The notes beneath the pieces were generated by a model, which was not told where the DNA came from, did no database searches, and saw only the letters and a list, made by a program, of their open reading frames with translations. From Rhypophila decipiens (lineage: Eukaryota > Ascomycota > Sordariomycetes > Sordariales > Naviculisporaceae): 64,000 nt of DNA. The position numbers were made by a program, and so were the translations under genes. The stretch lies in contig MU858208.1 in assembly GCA_033297075.1 (NCBI GenBank), forward strand, positions 1 through 64,000, given 5' to 3'. Position 1 is the stretch's first letter, and each line of letters begins with the position of its first letter. This document shows, in pieces, positions 11,236-22,162 of the stretch.

Positions 11236-12513
11236 TCATATCCACGGCATGGGCGTAACCCCATCCCTCTGGTGCTGTCCCAGTGTTGACGACCAGCCGC
11301 TCGTAGACATTGTCTCGGGCGTGCTCCGATTATCGCTCTTGAAGGATAGATTCGATCCGTCAGAAGAAGGAACCACTGCCTCGAGCTCGGCCGGGTCGGA
11401 TTGTAGCTGAGGGATAGGCGGGACACCGCTCCGTCCTCGGGTCGACGGCCGTGTTGTCGTTCGCCTTGACGACGATGATCTTGATGACAGCATCATTCGC
11501 AGTCGTCTACTTTGTGATGGTCGTGAACGACGGTTTGCTGGCTCTTCGGATAGCTCGTAGGGACCTGGTCGGAGAGAGGTGCCGTTGTTGTCCATGGGTT
11601 GGTGGTGGTGGTGGTGGTGGTGGTTGGGAAAGGAGGCGGAACGTTCTTTGGGTGGGACTGGTGGTGGGTGACGTTTCCTCCGCCAACGGAGAAAGAAGAA
11701 GAGACCTATTATGCTGACTATTAGAATTCCTGCTATCGCGGAGCCTATGGCGATGCCGATTGCTGCCCCGGTGCTGACACCGCTCTCTGCTTTCGGCTCG
11801 GGTTGAGTCTCGGTGCTTCCTGATGTCTGCACTGGTATGGAGAAGGTTGCGACAGTCGTGCGCTGGGTATTGGTGTTTACTGACGCCGCTGCTGTTGAAG
11901 ATGAAGATGTCGAGGTGGTTTGAGGAACATCCAACAATCCAATTCCTCCCGAGTTGTCGGCGGATCGAAACCTGATCTGGATACTGTGTGCGGCAAACAG
12001 CCCTTCCGATTCCGTGAATACCCCGTAGCTCCCGACGCTGCCGTCCTTGTTGACCACGGTCGCCCCGATGACCCCTTTTGCACGCGAGAAGGCCATTTGG
12101 CAGCCTAATGACGGGGCCTTGCTGTCCTTTCCGGCACATGTATAAGCGATGATGCCCGTGGCGGTCGGGCAGCAGATCAAGGCGGTTTCCGTTTCTACCA
12201 CGGCAGTCCCGACCGTAGCAACATTCGAGCATGCCGCCGTGTATCCTTGAGGGCAGGATAAGCCCGGCGAGTAGTAGGCCGATGGGGCCGGCTCATAGCC
12301 GCTGGGATAACAGTCCGATCCAGATTCGTAGAGGGGCCCTTGGACATAGCTGTACGAGTCTCCTGTGCTGTGTACCTGATAGATCTGTGGCGTATTGGTC
12401 GTACAGCTCGACGGGGCTTTGAAGACGGTCGTCAGAGGACCGATTGCTGTCGTCATGATGGACTGGCGATTATCGACATCACGGAGTAATGTTGAACAAG
12501 ACCATTGAGACAA
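11236..12513 (-). CDS. Ser/Thr-rich single-pass membrane protein
   Basis: This uncharacterised protein has a layout common in filamentous ascomycetes. A Cys/Tyr-rich outer domain (about 20-195, with paired Cys such as CCP) precedes a Ser/Thr-rich stalk (about 197-245). One transmembrane helix follows (about 250-275, rich in Gly/Ala/Ile, then RWRRKR), and the cytoplasmic tail is basic and Ser/Arg-rich. The tail carries a run of eight His and PPPVPP, a possible SH3 ligand. The layout resembles Wsc/Mid2-like wall sensors, but I see no WSC cysteine pattern, so a sensor role is inference. The first ATG gives 425 residues. The second in-frame ATG, at 12456 (MTTAIGPLTTVF), matches the usual start of this family as I recall it and would give 406 residues. 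Neither start yields a clear signal peptide. Confidence 0.75.
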   Translation of the reverse strand: MSQWSCSTLLRDVDNRQSIMTTAIGPLTTVFKAPSSCTTNTPQIYQVHSTGDSYSYVQGPLYESGSDCYPSGYEPAPSAYYSPGLSCPQGYTAACSNVATVGTAVVETETALICCPTATGIIAYTCAGKDSKAPSLGCQMAFSRAKGVIGATVVNKDGSVGSYGVFTESEGLFAAHSIQIRFRSADNSGGIGLLDVPQTTSTSSSSTAAASVNTNTQRTTVATFSIPVQTSGSTETQPEPKAESGVSTGAAIGIAIGSAIAGILIVSIIGLFFFLRWRRKRHPPPVPPKERSASFPNHHHHHHHQPMDNNGTSLRPGPYELSEEPANRRSRPSQSRRLRMMLSSRSSSSRRTTTRPSTRGRSGVPPIPQLQSDPAELEAVVPSSDGSNLSFKSDNRSTPETMSTSGWSSTLGQHQRDGVTPMPWI

Positions 12514-15060
12514 ATAGAGACTTCACCATTGTCTTTCTTGAAAACAATGATGGTGAGGAGAAAAGGAGAATGGACGTGGGAGAAGAACTACCAGGCTCTC
12601 ACACACCCCCATAATCGGTATCTCTACGCCAATTAGCAGAACAAATTCCCCGATCTGCCTGCCAGGGGCCTGTACAGTAGGGTTGGGACTCGGAAAAAGC
12701 AAGGGCGCTTGTCTCTTTTCCCGCTGCCATTCCCACCCAAATGGATTGGCCCCCCTGACCCCCTCGTATCGATCTGGACGCGTTCTGGAGAATACAGCGG
12801 CCCCAAACCGGATATGGCAATATCATATGCAGATACTTGAAGGTCAGTGGGCGGCGTCGCTGGACGGAAAGCCACCCACTGAAACTGGACAGGTGAAGTG
12901 CTTGTGAGCTGTTTATTGGCACCTTTGCTCCGAGAGGTGTTGAGCATTGCAGAAATCTACGCACAACCAAAGCGACATGCAGTGGAAGCACAGCATCTTC
13001 CCGTCAACACGTATGCATACCTTTTGATGCCAGGAACAAAAATCAACATTCACCATTGGCACTGTACCCTCTGCAGTAGGCCGGCCGCCCAGGCCCTGGG
13101 CGTGTTCTCTCGGGTGTTGTGGCGGCAAGGGCCCCAATGAAGTCCAACTTGAGGCGCCTATAGCCGCTCGCCATTTATACACGACGCAATGCAAGAATCG
13201 AAGCTAGGTTTCGGACCTTGGGCCACTGGATCCAATGAGGCATTCGTCAAGTGCAGGCATGACAGCAAGTTGGACATTGATCCAACATCTCGACGGACGT
13301 GGGAAAACGGTCGTCGGAAATTATGGCTTACCTTGCTGAATGCGACAAGATGTCAACAAGACTGCGAAATAATAAAGGCGGCTGGGGTGTCAATCGTTGC
13401 CGCTAGCACGCATGAAAATCGATATCCTGATTGGGCCCAATCAGGGGCCTATTGGGGCAGGTCCCATCTGTCCAGACTTGATTGACACCAATCTGACTGT
13501 TGCGGCCGCTTTCGGATTCTTCTGTTCAAGGCTTCCCATGATTCCCATCTTGTCGATCTGGCGACGCAAAAATCCGTTGACTCTCACACGGAATCAGGGC
13601 AACGCCGCACTGATTGAGTGTCAAGATGCGGGTATATCCGCGAACGGACCAGACACGGCGCCCACGGTCAAAGGTATTGGTGATTCTTTGCACCACAGTA
13701 AGAACCCCTGACATCGCCGTGGTGCCGCCGCAGGAATTCATTTAGATGCGAACGGCACTGGGGAAAACATACTGGCACGCTGTGGTAGGTAGCATCCTGG
13801 ATTTTTCTAGAAGGAAAGGTTCATGTCGAGCAAACTTCCGGAAAGTACGACCCTCGATGAGGTGGAAATGACCTCATTGTCTGAGAAGTCAACAGCAGTG
13901 AGTGTCAATGAGTCGGTGAGGAACTATTAAGGACCTAAAGAAATATGCCCTTTTGAACGATTCATTTTGATTTCGAAAACCAAGTCAGTGTGTATCGATA
14001 TGATGAGTGACGATTTTCTCCGTCCCCAGAGGCAGCTGTGCTGTCAAGCCTGCCATCCACTCCTTCCTGCCTGCGCGATGCGGATAGAGAGGTCGTCACC
14101 GGGACCCACTGTTAGTGAGACACAAGGTTTGCCCTACAAATCTCGTCGGGCCCTTGACAAAAACTTAACAGCCTTCTTGAGTGACAGTGCTGCATCCAGA
14201 AGAGTGTTAGCGGGCTTGGACGGCTGCAAGCACTTAAAAGTGGCCACGTCTGATTGGCTGAGAGCCGGACTGGCCTGTCAAAAATGTCCAGCTGATGATG
14301 AGCTTGCATCAAACATCTTGACAGAAGCTCGACCAGCCATAACCGACCAGTTCCTCGGACGGGAGCTCCCTTCCTATCGCTATCAGTGACGGTCAATCTT
14401 TACCCCTCCTTTTCGCCAGCCTTCCGATAATCCTCCGCAAACTGCTCTCTACATTAATCAATCGCAAGGAGAGCCAAGTCTTTATATGAGCCGGAACATG
14501 TTCCTGGTGGCTGGTCATAACCACAGCTTTCCGTATTGGTTGACGCAAAGTGACACCATTGATGCTGCTGGGACCGGTCACTATTCTCCTCAGTCACTCC
14601 AATGTGCGGTGATTCCTGTTTGGGTCGAGTGCGGGGGAGAACACCAGCCGGGCAAGGAAAAGAGGACGGAGAAGAAAGACAGGGGTGCTGTCATGACGAT
14701 TGGTGAAGGTGGGATGCACCTCCGCACACAAAGATACAGCGATGTATGCGGGCGAACGATGGTGCGTGGGATGTAGGCGTGAGCTTCGGGGAACAAAGAA
14801 AAGACTCGGCCTTTCTAGCTGCCCAAGGTGGGCAAGATAGGCATGGAAGCGAGAAGCTCTCGGTGAGTTGAGCTACCCCATTATTCTAATTAGCTATCTA
14901 TCTCGCATGCAGCTCCATCTCTTCCTCCTTCTCATCATATGCCTCTAGATGACTTCATGCTGCAAATCTTGCTATCCTCCATCATAGCTTAAGCAGTTGT
15001 GAGATGAGCAAGATTGCAAACTTGGCCCAATAAATCACAGACAAACTGGCTCCTGTCACC
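12514..15060. other. Divergent intergenic region, no gene seen
   Basis: About 2.5 kb separate the membrane-protein gene from the phosphatase-like gene. Open frames of up to about 140 codons occur on both strands, but none shows a recognisable domain, signal peptide or plausible splice partner. It probably contains two promoters. A small unrecognised gene cannot be excluded. Confidence 0.45.
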
Positions 15061-16954
15061 ATGGCTTCAGTTTCGACCTTGTTGGTCCTGACTCTGCTGG
15101 CCGGATTCGGCTCAGCGCAACGAGATTCTGGTGAACATGTCTGGGCCTCAGTCGGTTGGATCTTGCACGGCGAGCGCACGCCTTACTACGCCCCGAACGT
15201 GCCGTCTTTGACTTCCTTGGGTGCTCGGCAAATGTTCGATCAGGGTTCCTTCCTCCGAGCTCGTTATTTGGATTCGACGGGCGACGAAGAAGCGGACCTC
15301 GATCCGGCCCCAATCATGGGCATCGGGAGGAACGCTATTGACAACAACCAGCTCGACATCATCTCCACCAACGACCCCTTCATTTTCGCCGGGGCCCTGG
15401 CCTTCATGCAGGGTCTCTATCCGCCCATCCAGCAGGCGTTTTCCAATGGCTCCGGTGGTATGGACAGCGCTGTTCTCTGCAACGGCACCTTGGTCAACTA
15501 CCCATTGGAGGGATATCAATATCCCAACATCCAAACCCATGGAGTTCAAGACCCGAATTCAATCTGGTAAGTCTGAGCCTTGTCTCTCTACAGACCAAAT
15601 CACTCACGCGATACCATTCCCCAGGACCGAGGGACACGTAGGATGCACCAAATACGTCGAGTCCCTGATAACCTTCAGAAACGACGAAGATGTAGCCTAC
15701 AACTACGCCGAGAGTCGAGAGTTCTACAAGTCAATGTGGGAGCAAGTCTTCAGGGACGTGATCCCCGAACCCATGGCCAACTACTACAACGCCTACGCAC
15801 TATACGACTACGCCCACTACCAGTACAACCACAACAACGACAACGCCACCGAAATCACCGCCGACGAGCTCGCAACCCTCTCGCGGCTAGCAGCGTCCGA
15901 GCAGCGCTCTCGCAACGGCAACCTCTCGGCCAGCGGCGCCGTCCAAGGCGACATGATTCGGGCTGTTGCGGGCCGGACAATGGCGGCCAAGGTCCTCGAC
16001 TGGTTCGGCGAGAACATCCGGTCCGAAGGAGAATCCAACAAGCTCAGCCTGGCATTCACCGCCATCGAGCCGTTCATGGCCTGGTTCAGCTTGTCCCAAC
16101 TGACCAAGGGCCCATCCCGCGGCACATTTGCGACCCTGCCCAACCCCGGCGCGGCAATGGTGTTCGAGCTCTTCTCCATGGGCGGCAATTCCTCCCGATA
16201 CCCCGAAATGGACGAGCTCTGGGTGCGCTTCTTCTACCGCAACGGGACAGACCCCGACGCTGCATTGATTGGGTATCCGCTCTTTGGGAACGGCAACTCC
16301 CAGACGGCAATCCTCTACACCGAGTTCATCCGGGAGATCCAAGACATTGACATCAGCGGTCCGGCCGAGTGGTGCAGAGCGTGCGAAAGCATAACGCTCT
16401 ACTGCCTCGGACTATCCAGCAACTCGGATAGCGGTGGTTTCAGCGGCGGCGGTGATCCCCCCCGTGGTAATGCCGGTACCGGGCCTAATGGTGTCACCCC
16501 AACCATTGCGGGCGTCATCGGCGCGGCCGTGACGATCGGGGTGATTGGCCTCGCAGTCCTCGCAGCCATCTGCTTCGGGTGCGTAAGCTTCCAGCGTCCT
16601 TCCCGCGGAGGAGCAGCCGACTCGTCAACAGGCGGCGCTCAGAGGAATACCTCGCTCGGCGGGTTCAGAGGCGCAGAGAAGATGGCTAGTGATGCTGATC
16701 TCGCGTATGCCAAGACGGGGTCTCGTCATGAACGGACGGGGAGTTGGGAATTGCGAGATGGTGGTGCGGCGAGCTCGACTGCGCCCCCTCCGCCTCCGGC
16801 CGCCGCGGAACCTGTCAGTCCGCTCAGCACCACAGCTGGGGCTAGTCTTGAACCGCCGCGGGGTGTTGTGAGGAGCTCGATTATCAATCGGCCTGATGAT
16901 GATGATGCTATTAGTGAGATTGGACTGGCCCCTGCTAAGCCGAGGGAGTTTTGA
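15061..16954 (+). CDS. Histidine acid phosphatase-like surface protein
   Basis: This looks like a member of histidine phosphatase branch 2 (acid phosphatase/phytase fold), secreted and then anchored. Exons are 15061-15566 and 15625-16954 (58-base phase-2 intron), giving 611 residues. Residues 1-19 form a signal peptide ending GSA. The motif HGERTP (36-41) carries the nucleophilic His and second Arg of the RHGxRxP signature, but the residue before His is Leu instead of Arg. I find no obvious partner HD/HAE motif; the corresponding C-terminal position may be the AIEPFMAWF region. There are several Asn-x-Ser/Thr sites. A Gly/Pro-rich linker leads to one transmembrane helix (roughly residues 460-490), and the cytoplasmic tail is low in complexity. 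The enzyme may therefore be altered or inactive; substrate unknown. Confidence 0.78.
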
Positions 16955-17565
16955 GCTTGTTGGATTTTTGGGTATACGACTTTTTTCCTTTGGATTTGTT
17001 TTTTTATTTCTTTTATTTCTCATCATTCTTTGATACCCATTTTCATTTTCACCTTTTGGCATTCTATGGTATGGTAGGTAGGTACCATATTCATTTCGGA
17101 CATTCACTCAAACTGGTATTTTTCGGTTTCATTATTCCAGAGGGCAGCTGTACTGGGGCTGGTGATGTCGGCATGTGGGTCGGTCAGTAACGGCGTTGGT
17201 GGGATTTGGTTTGTTGGCTTTTTTATGGTCAAGGTGCTACAGTGTAATTGTTTTTTTTTACTTGCAATATCTGGGGTTTCGATAATATGACATGTTTGAA
17301 CAACACGGTCCATTCAGGCAGTACTATACCTAGCCTTTTCTGTGTTCTTGTGAGCTTACATTGTCATGAGTTAAGAGGTCAGACATTTTCTCAGGTTCTG
17401 AAAGCCTAGAACTTGGTCGTGAAATGCGGTGGTGTGTGAGTGTGAATGGTCCGTATATGTCCCTTTAAATGATACACATACAATGATGCGCTCGAACGTC
17501 GAGAGAGATTTCCATATAGACATAATGAAGATGTTCAAATGGCATTGATACCTGAAAGAGAGGGC
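16955..17565. other. Convergent 3' intergenic region
   Basis: About 600 T-rich bases lie between two convergent genes and contain their 3' untranslated regions. A GGTAGGTAGGTACC motif at about 17074 is one of many such GGTA/TACC-rich words scattered through the intergenic DNA of this window. No gene is seen. Confidence 0.5.
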
Positions 17566-19746
17566 CTATAACCACGAATTGAAACTTTCGAAAGACCCAG
17601 ATGTTGATAGACTTCGAGCCCGGGCTTCTTGTCCAGTTTCTCCACCTCTAAACTCGGTATCGGTGCTCAGGGCAAGGTAGCCGCAGGACTCTACATGTGA
17701 GCCCTGGACCACGATGAAGTTGTCGTCAGCCCAGAGGTACTGTGGATGCCGAGGCCATTGCAGGCCACCGTTCTCCTCAAGCCAGTCCCACGGTGTCCTC
17801 GTTTCCCACTGTCTCCTCAATTCGATCTTATGCTTGCAGCGCAATGACTCCTTATCATAAAACTGAGATAGCGATAGATTGGCAGCGATGTCACCCAGAG
17901 GTCTGTCGCTTTCCGAAATATCATCCAACGGGCCCATATCATCCGATGAGTCCATAACATCCGATGAGTCCATATCATCCGATAAGGCCATACCAACCGA
18001 TGAGTCCGTATCAGCCGAAGAGTCCGTATCAGCCGAAGAGTCCGTATCAGCCGACGAGCCGACCGCCTTGTCCGCCTTGTCTGCCTTTTCTGCCATGGTC
18101 AGGCATACAGTTTCATACAAGCTGTCAAAATCACTGGCAAACCTATTAACATATCTGACAAACAGGACGACTTGGGAATCCCACCAAGTAGAATCACCCA
18201 TCTTTGTGATTCTCGACGTGTGTAGTGTGTACTCTTCCACGGAAAACAACTCGCGTAGGGTGTCAAAACGCACTACATGGAAAGTGTATATTCGACTGCC
18301 GTCATCGTACCGGTCGTTCTGCGCGAACACGGCAACTGCAAAGCTTCCGTACGAGTTCACCGGAGCTAATCTCTCGGAAAGGAGTCCTTGAAAGGCACCC
18401 CATTTCCCCTCGGGCGCGGTAAATGACTGACTGGAGCAATACACTCCTAGTGTATACTTGTGTAGACTGACAGTGTCGTTTCCCAGCTGACAGACCACAA
18501 ATATTGTTTCATCAAGCAGCGGATGGGCGATGATTCCGGTACAGTGCCATGGCACACTGTCGTCAGCGGGCCGCCCTATGGCCTCCAAGAGGGGCCTAAT
18601 GTCGAGTTCCCGAACGCCTTGCTGGAATCTCCACACATATATCTCAAGTTTCGGGACCCTGCCCTTCCTGGACAGCAGGCGGGAATAGGCATAAACTTCC
18701 TTGCCGTATGTCCTGCAGCCAAGGTCTGACGACGGCAGAGTGACGGAGCAGTGGTCGTTCGTCTCAAAGTCCCAAGCATGCAGGGTCCTCTCCTGCCCGG
18801 CAACCACCAGCTTATTCCCCACGGCTAACAATTCCGGCTCGACTCCGAGCATGACACCCCCCGGGATGGTGTATGCTTTTCGCAGTTGGGTCCTGAGGTC
18901 ATCCACAATAATGAAACCATGGAAATACTGTTCGACCCAAGGTTGCCAGACCACCCTTCCATCATAGTAAAGAAAATTCCGAAACCGAGGGGCATGTTGT
19001 TGTGTAGGAGTCCACCATGGGTATTTGCTATCCTCGCAGCCTTGTGCGTGGTCGTCATAGGCGATGCTGAAGTTCTTCAGGGGATGCCACCGGTCTTTGT
19101 CAAGTGGAGGAGAATGCGCTTCATTCAACACAGACCGGTATTTGCCGCCGGACCATGAGCGAATTCGGCGTCTTCGACAGGCGTTATAGAACAGAACCTG
19201 AAGATTCTGGCCTGATGGGGCTATCTTTTCCTTCTGGCAATGATATTCCCACAAATCAGGCATCAAAATGCGTATCATGCTGTCCTGAGACCAGATCGTC
19301 CTCCATCTCTTGGAAACATCCAAGAAGCTCTTGATATCTGTTTTGTCGACATGTTCCGCGATGCAGAGGTGCAGTTCTGGGGGGAGGCGGGCGAGGATGT
19401 CGGTGCGAAAGTCCAGGCTCTCGATATAACTGCCCACGTCCCGGAGCTCATACAAGTTGAGGGAGGATAATAGGTTCAGAAGGTTTCGTCTCCGCAATAG
19501 GACATCGGTGCCAAGAGCTTCAAACTCGCGAGCTAAATGGAAATTCATCCTGAGGAGCCGGAGGAGACTGAGCTGTACTTTCGCTGATGCGAGCGGGCGA
19601 GGTAATGGCCGGAAGAATGTTGAAGCTGCAAGTTCTTCGTAAAGGTGCACGACCCCTCCCCCCACTGACCAGGACAGGAGGAGCTCAACAAATGCGCCAC
19701 CCAATGATAAAGCACATTGCTGCCGATTACCGATAAAGGGAGGCAC
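17566..19746 (-). CDS. F-box domain protein
   Basis: This intronless open frame encodes a probable substrate adaptor of an SCF ubiquitin ligase. The F-box lies at about residues 116-160 (DILARLPPELHLCIAEHV... then a RWRTIW core), the place where Skp1 binds. The rest is about 500 residues rich in Trp/Tyr and short beta-like segments (for example TLHAWDF), compatible with a degenerate beta-propeller, but I cannot identify WD repeats. Near residue 590 an 18-bp minisatellite encodes repeated Asp/Ser hexapeptides (SSADTD, DSSDDM). The first ATG gives 726 residues. The ATG at 19548 (MNFHLAREFE, 660 residues) may be the true start, because the first 66 residues look unlike the leader of related F-box proteins. 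The target is unknown. Confidence 0.78.
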   Translation of the reverse strand: MPPFIGNRQQCALSLGGAFVELLLSWSVGGGVVHLYEELAASTFFRPLPRPLASAKVQLSLLRLLRMNFHLAREFEALGTDVLLRRRNLLNLLSSLNLYELRDVGSYIESLDFRTDILARLPPELHLCIAEHVDKTDIKSFLDVSKRWRTIWSQDSMIRILMPDLWEYHCQKEKIAPSGQNLQVLFYNACRRRRIRSWSGGKYRSVLNEAHSPPLDKDRWHPLKNFSIAYDDHAQGCEDSKYPWWTPTQQHAPRFRNFLYYDGRVVWQPWVEQYFHGFIIVDDLRTQLRKAYTIPGGVMLGVEPELLAVGNKLVVAGQERTLHAWDFETNDHCSVTLPSSDLGCRTYGKEVYAYSRLLSRKGRVPKLEIYVWRFQQGVRELDIRPLLEAIGRPADDSVPWHCTGIIAHPLLDETIFVVCQLGNDTVSLHKYTLGVYCSSQSFTAPEGKWGAFQGLLSERLAPVNSYGSFAVAVFAQNDRYDDGSRIYTFHVVRFDTLRELFSVEEYTLHTSRITKMGDSTWWDSQVVLFVRYVNRFASDFDSLYETVCLTMAEKADKADKAVGSSADTDSSADTDSSADTDSSVGMALSDDMDSSDVMDSSDDMGPLDDISESDRPLGDIAANLSLSQFYDKESLRCKHKIELRRQWETRTPWDWLEENGGLQWPRHPQYLWADDNFIVVQGSHVESCGYLALSTDTEFRGGETGQEARARSLSTSGSFESFNSWL
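17935..18062. repeat. 18-bp coding minisatellite
   Basis: About seven imperfect tandem copies of an 18-base unit, of the type TCCATATCATCCGATGAG or TCCGTATCAGCCGAAGAG, lie inside the F-box gene. Because 18 is a multiple of 3, copy-number change keeps the frame and adds or removes acidic/Ser hexapeptides. The copies fall into two sub-families, which suggests stepwise expansion. Confidence 0.8.
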
Positions 19747-20362
19747 GTCACCTTGAGGGAAGGTGCGTTGAAGAAGTGTTGGCCATCACGTGTGGAATAG
19801 GTAGAGCAGACAAGGTGCTTGCATAAAAAAAGAGATGTTTGTGCTTTCACTGCTTACGCAAATACAGCCAAAATATGTATTGCTCTCAATTATACGGTAC
19901 TTGGTACTATTATTTCCGAACCGGACTGCATTTTCGGGGCTGCATGTCACCGGGTGAGGTTCCATGATGTCCAGCCGGCGTTGATCCTGCCTGGCCCGAT
20001 CGGCTACAGTATGGGTACGGCTGAATTGCGGGGGTGGATCTCAGCTTCATAACCGTTCAGGTGCACCTGACCGCCTGATCACGTCGCCCACCCCCTGAAC
20101 GATAGGTACCTGACATGCTGACGTGACTCAACCAACTCCCACCAGTTCCGATCTCGACATTCTAGGGCGCTTCGTTATCACTATTGCTCACCACTTCCAT
20201 CCGGACTTTCGCTCCCAGCCCGGATCTCCCTTGTGAAAATGCAAACATAGATGACATTCCGTCGCCGAGGCCATTGAACCTCGTATCAACACGTTATTCG
20301 AGTCGACTTGACGTCAGACTCCGCGCGCAGGTCTCGATCAAGACCTCGCGCCCCCGACAACC
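19747..20362. promoter_or_regulatory. Divergent promoter region F-box/MFS
   Basis: About 600 bases separate two divergent genes. I see no coding content. A GGTGCACCTG palindrome-like word lies at about 20060, and the sequence near the MFS start is GC-rich. It must hold both promoters, but no specific factor site can be defended. Confidence 0.4.
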
Positions 20363-22162
20363 ATGTCGCACGACACATCGCCCCTCGAGGGCGGTGCCAC
20401 GACGACTACCCCTCTCCTGCCGCGACCGACCACCCCTTCGACCCTCGGTCCCCCGAGCTCATCCGCCGCCTCACTACGATCCCTATCACCGTCCGCGAGA
20501 CGTGGGCAACGTGCCCCGAAGAATGGCGCCACACGCAATATATCTTTTGCGTCGGCCGTACTCTCCTCCCTCTGTGCCGGCTCTATCACCGTCTTCAGCC
20601 TCTACGGACATATATTTCAGGAGCGGCTGCACTATAGCCAGTTTCAGGTGAATGGTCTGGCAAGCGCTGCCTCCATTGCCATGTATATCCCAGTTTCTCT
20701 GCTAGGCTACATGTGCGATCGAGTAGGCCCGGCGCCGTTATCATTACTGTCCGCCATTTTCTTCGGTGGCGGGTACGGACTGGCCGCGGGCCTTTACAAG
20801 AGAGCGGTACCGCGTGCGCCGGCGCTTGGTGAGGATGGGATCGGCGGCGAGGTGGATGGTAGGCTCGCGTACGCGGCCATGGTCGTGGCCTTTGTCGCCA
20901 TCGGAGTCGGGACATGTGCCATGTACATGAGCGCGGTCGCAACTTGTGCCAAGAACTTTGGTCGAGGGAAACATCGCGGGTTAGCACTCGCAGTCCCTAT
21001 CGCCGCCTTTGGTTTGAGCGGGATGTGGCAGAGTCAAATTGGCAGCCGCTTGCTGTGCGAGAAGCTGCCAGACGGGAGCAGGGGAGACGTGGATGTCTTT
21101 CGCTTCTTTCTCTTTCTGGCCATCCTCTTGTTCATTGTCGGTGTGATTGGCACCTTCGGACTCAAGATCGTCGGCGAACAAGATCTCATTGACGAGGCAG
21201 TTGAGGAGCTTGAGCGTAGCGGTATCCTAGACTCCAGCGCCTTGTTCACCCCTGGCAGAACCGAGAGGGGCTACGGTGCTATTGAGCAGGGCAATCCATT
21301 TGATGAAGATAGCGCAGGGATCCTCGACCCCTCGTCCAAGGACCCGGATGACGAGGAAGCCGAAGAGGCACGGTTCAAGAAGCAGTGGGTCTTGAATGCC
21401 GAGACTAGGAGGTTCCTGACAGACCACACGATGTGGTGCTTTGCCGTCGGCTTCTTCCTGATGATCGGCCCAGGAGAGGCCTTTATCAATAACCTCGGCA
21501 CTGTCATCAAGACGCTGTATCCGCCAACCTTGCACTTTGTTGGGCAGCCCACATCAGCAGCCACCCATGTGTCCATAATAGGCCTCACAAGCACGGCGGT
21601 GCGACTGCTGACGGGGACTTTGACCGACTTGCTGGCGCCGACCCCTCAGGCGACGCATATTCAACTCACGTCCTCGGGATTATTGCCTCGACGACAGCGC
21701 TTCGCTGTATCACGTGTGACTTTCCTCTTGTTTTTTGCGGTGGTCTTATCACTTGGACTGGTGGGTCTTGCCTCTGGTGTGATCCAGAACCACGGCGAGC
21801 GGCTTTCGGTCGTGAGCGGCTTGATCGGTGCCGGCTACGGGGCCGTGTTTAGCTTGACGCCAATTATCATCACGGTGATATGGGGCGTGGAGAATTTTGC
21901 CACCAACTGGGGCATCGTCGCCATGTTTCCCGCCCTGGGCGCTACGATGTGGGGGATGCTGTACTCGGCTGTTTACCAAGCCGGTGCGAAGAAGTCTTCA
22001 ACTCCTGACCAGGGCGGAGAAGACAATAACCTTTGCTATGGAACCGAGTGCTATGCCCCTGCCTTTTGGGCAATGGCTGTCAGCGTATGGCTTGCCTGTG
22101 GGCTGGTTTTGTTTGCGTGGAAAGGCAAGAATGGCTGGGCTCAGAGGGGCATTGTTGTGTGA
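20363..22162 (+). CDS. MFS transporter, MCH1-like
   Basis: This intronless 599-residue major-facilitator protein is of the MCH1/nodulin-like type. Yeast Mch1 is a vacuolar-membrane homologue of monocarboxylate transporters with no proven substrate. A cytosolic Ser/Thr/Pro-rich N-terminus (1-60) precedes six helices starting at about residue 62 (SFASAVLSSLCAGSITVFSL). A long acidic central loop (about 270-340) follows, then a second set of helices beginning near FLTDHTMWCFAVGFFLMIGPGEAFINNLGT, a segment characteristic of this family. The last loop contains two Cys (about residues 560-570) before the final helix. Vacuolar localisation and transport function are inferred from the family. The gene is divergent from the F-box gene. 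Confidence 0.88.
   Translation: MSHDTSPLEGGATTTTPLLPRPTTPSTLGPPSSSAASLRSLSPSARRGQRAPKNGATRNISFASAVLSSLCAGSITVFSLYGHIFQERLHYSQFQVNGLASAASIAMYIPVSLLGYMCDRVGPAPLSLLSAIFFGGGYGLAAGLYKRAVPRAPALGEDGIGGEVDGRLAYAAMVVAFVAIGVGTCAMYMSAVATCAKNFGRGKHRGLALAVPIAAFGLSGMWQSQIGSRLLCEKLPDGSRGDVDVFRFFLFLAILLFIVGVIGTFGLKIVGEQDLIDEAVEELERSGILDSSALFTPGRTERGYGAIEQGNPFDEDSAGILDPSSKDPDDEEAEEARFKKQWVLNAETRRFLTDHTMWCFAVGFFLMIGPGEAFINNLGTVIKTLYPPTLHFVGQPTSAATHVSIIGLTSTAVRLLTGTLTDLLAPTPQATHIQLTSSGLLPRRQRFAVSRVTFLLFFAVVLSLGLVGLASGVIQNHGERLSVVSGLIGAGYGAVFSLTPIIITVIWGVENFATNWGIVAMFPALGATMWGMLYSAVYQAGAKKSSTPDQGGEDNNLCYGTECYAPAFWAMAVSVWLACGLVLFAWKGKNGWAQRGIVV

Noticed and set aside
15221..15620. Extension of the phosphatase second-exon frame upstream as one 577-codon gene
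   Set aside because: That frame loses the signal peptide and the HGERTP motif. Splicing 15566 to 15625 joins both parts in phase.
15887..16350. Frames of 151 codons (-) and 256 codons (+) within the phosphatase gene
   Set aside because: They are Arg/Gln-rich shadow frames of a GC-rich exon, without recognisable content.
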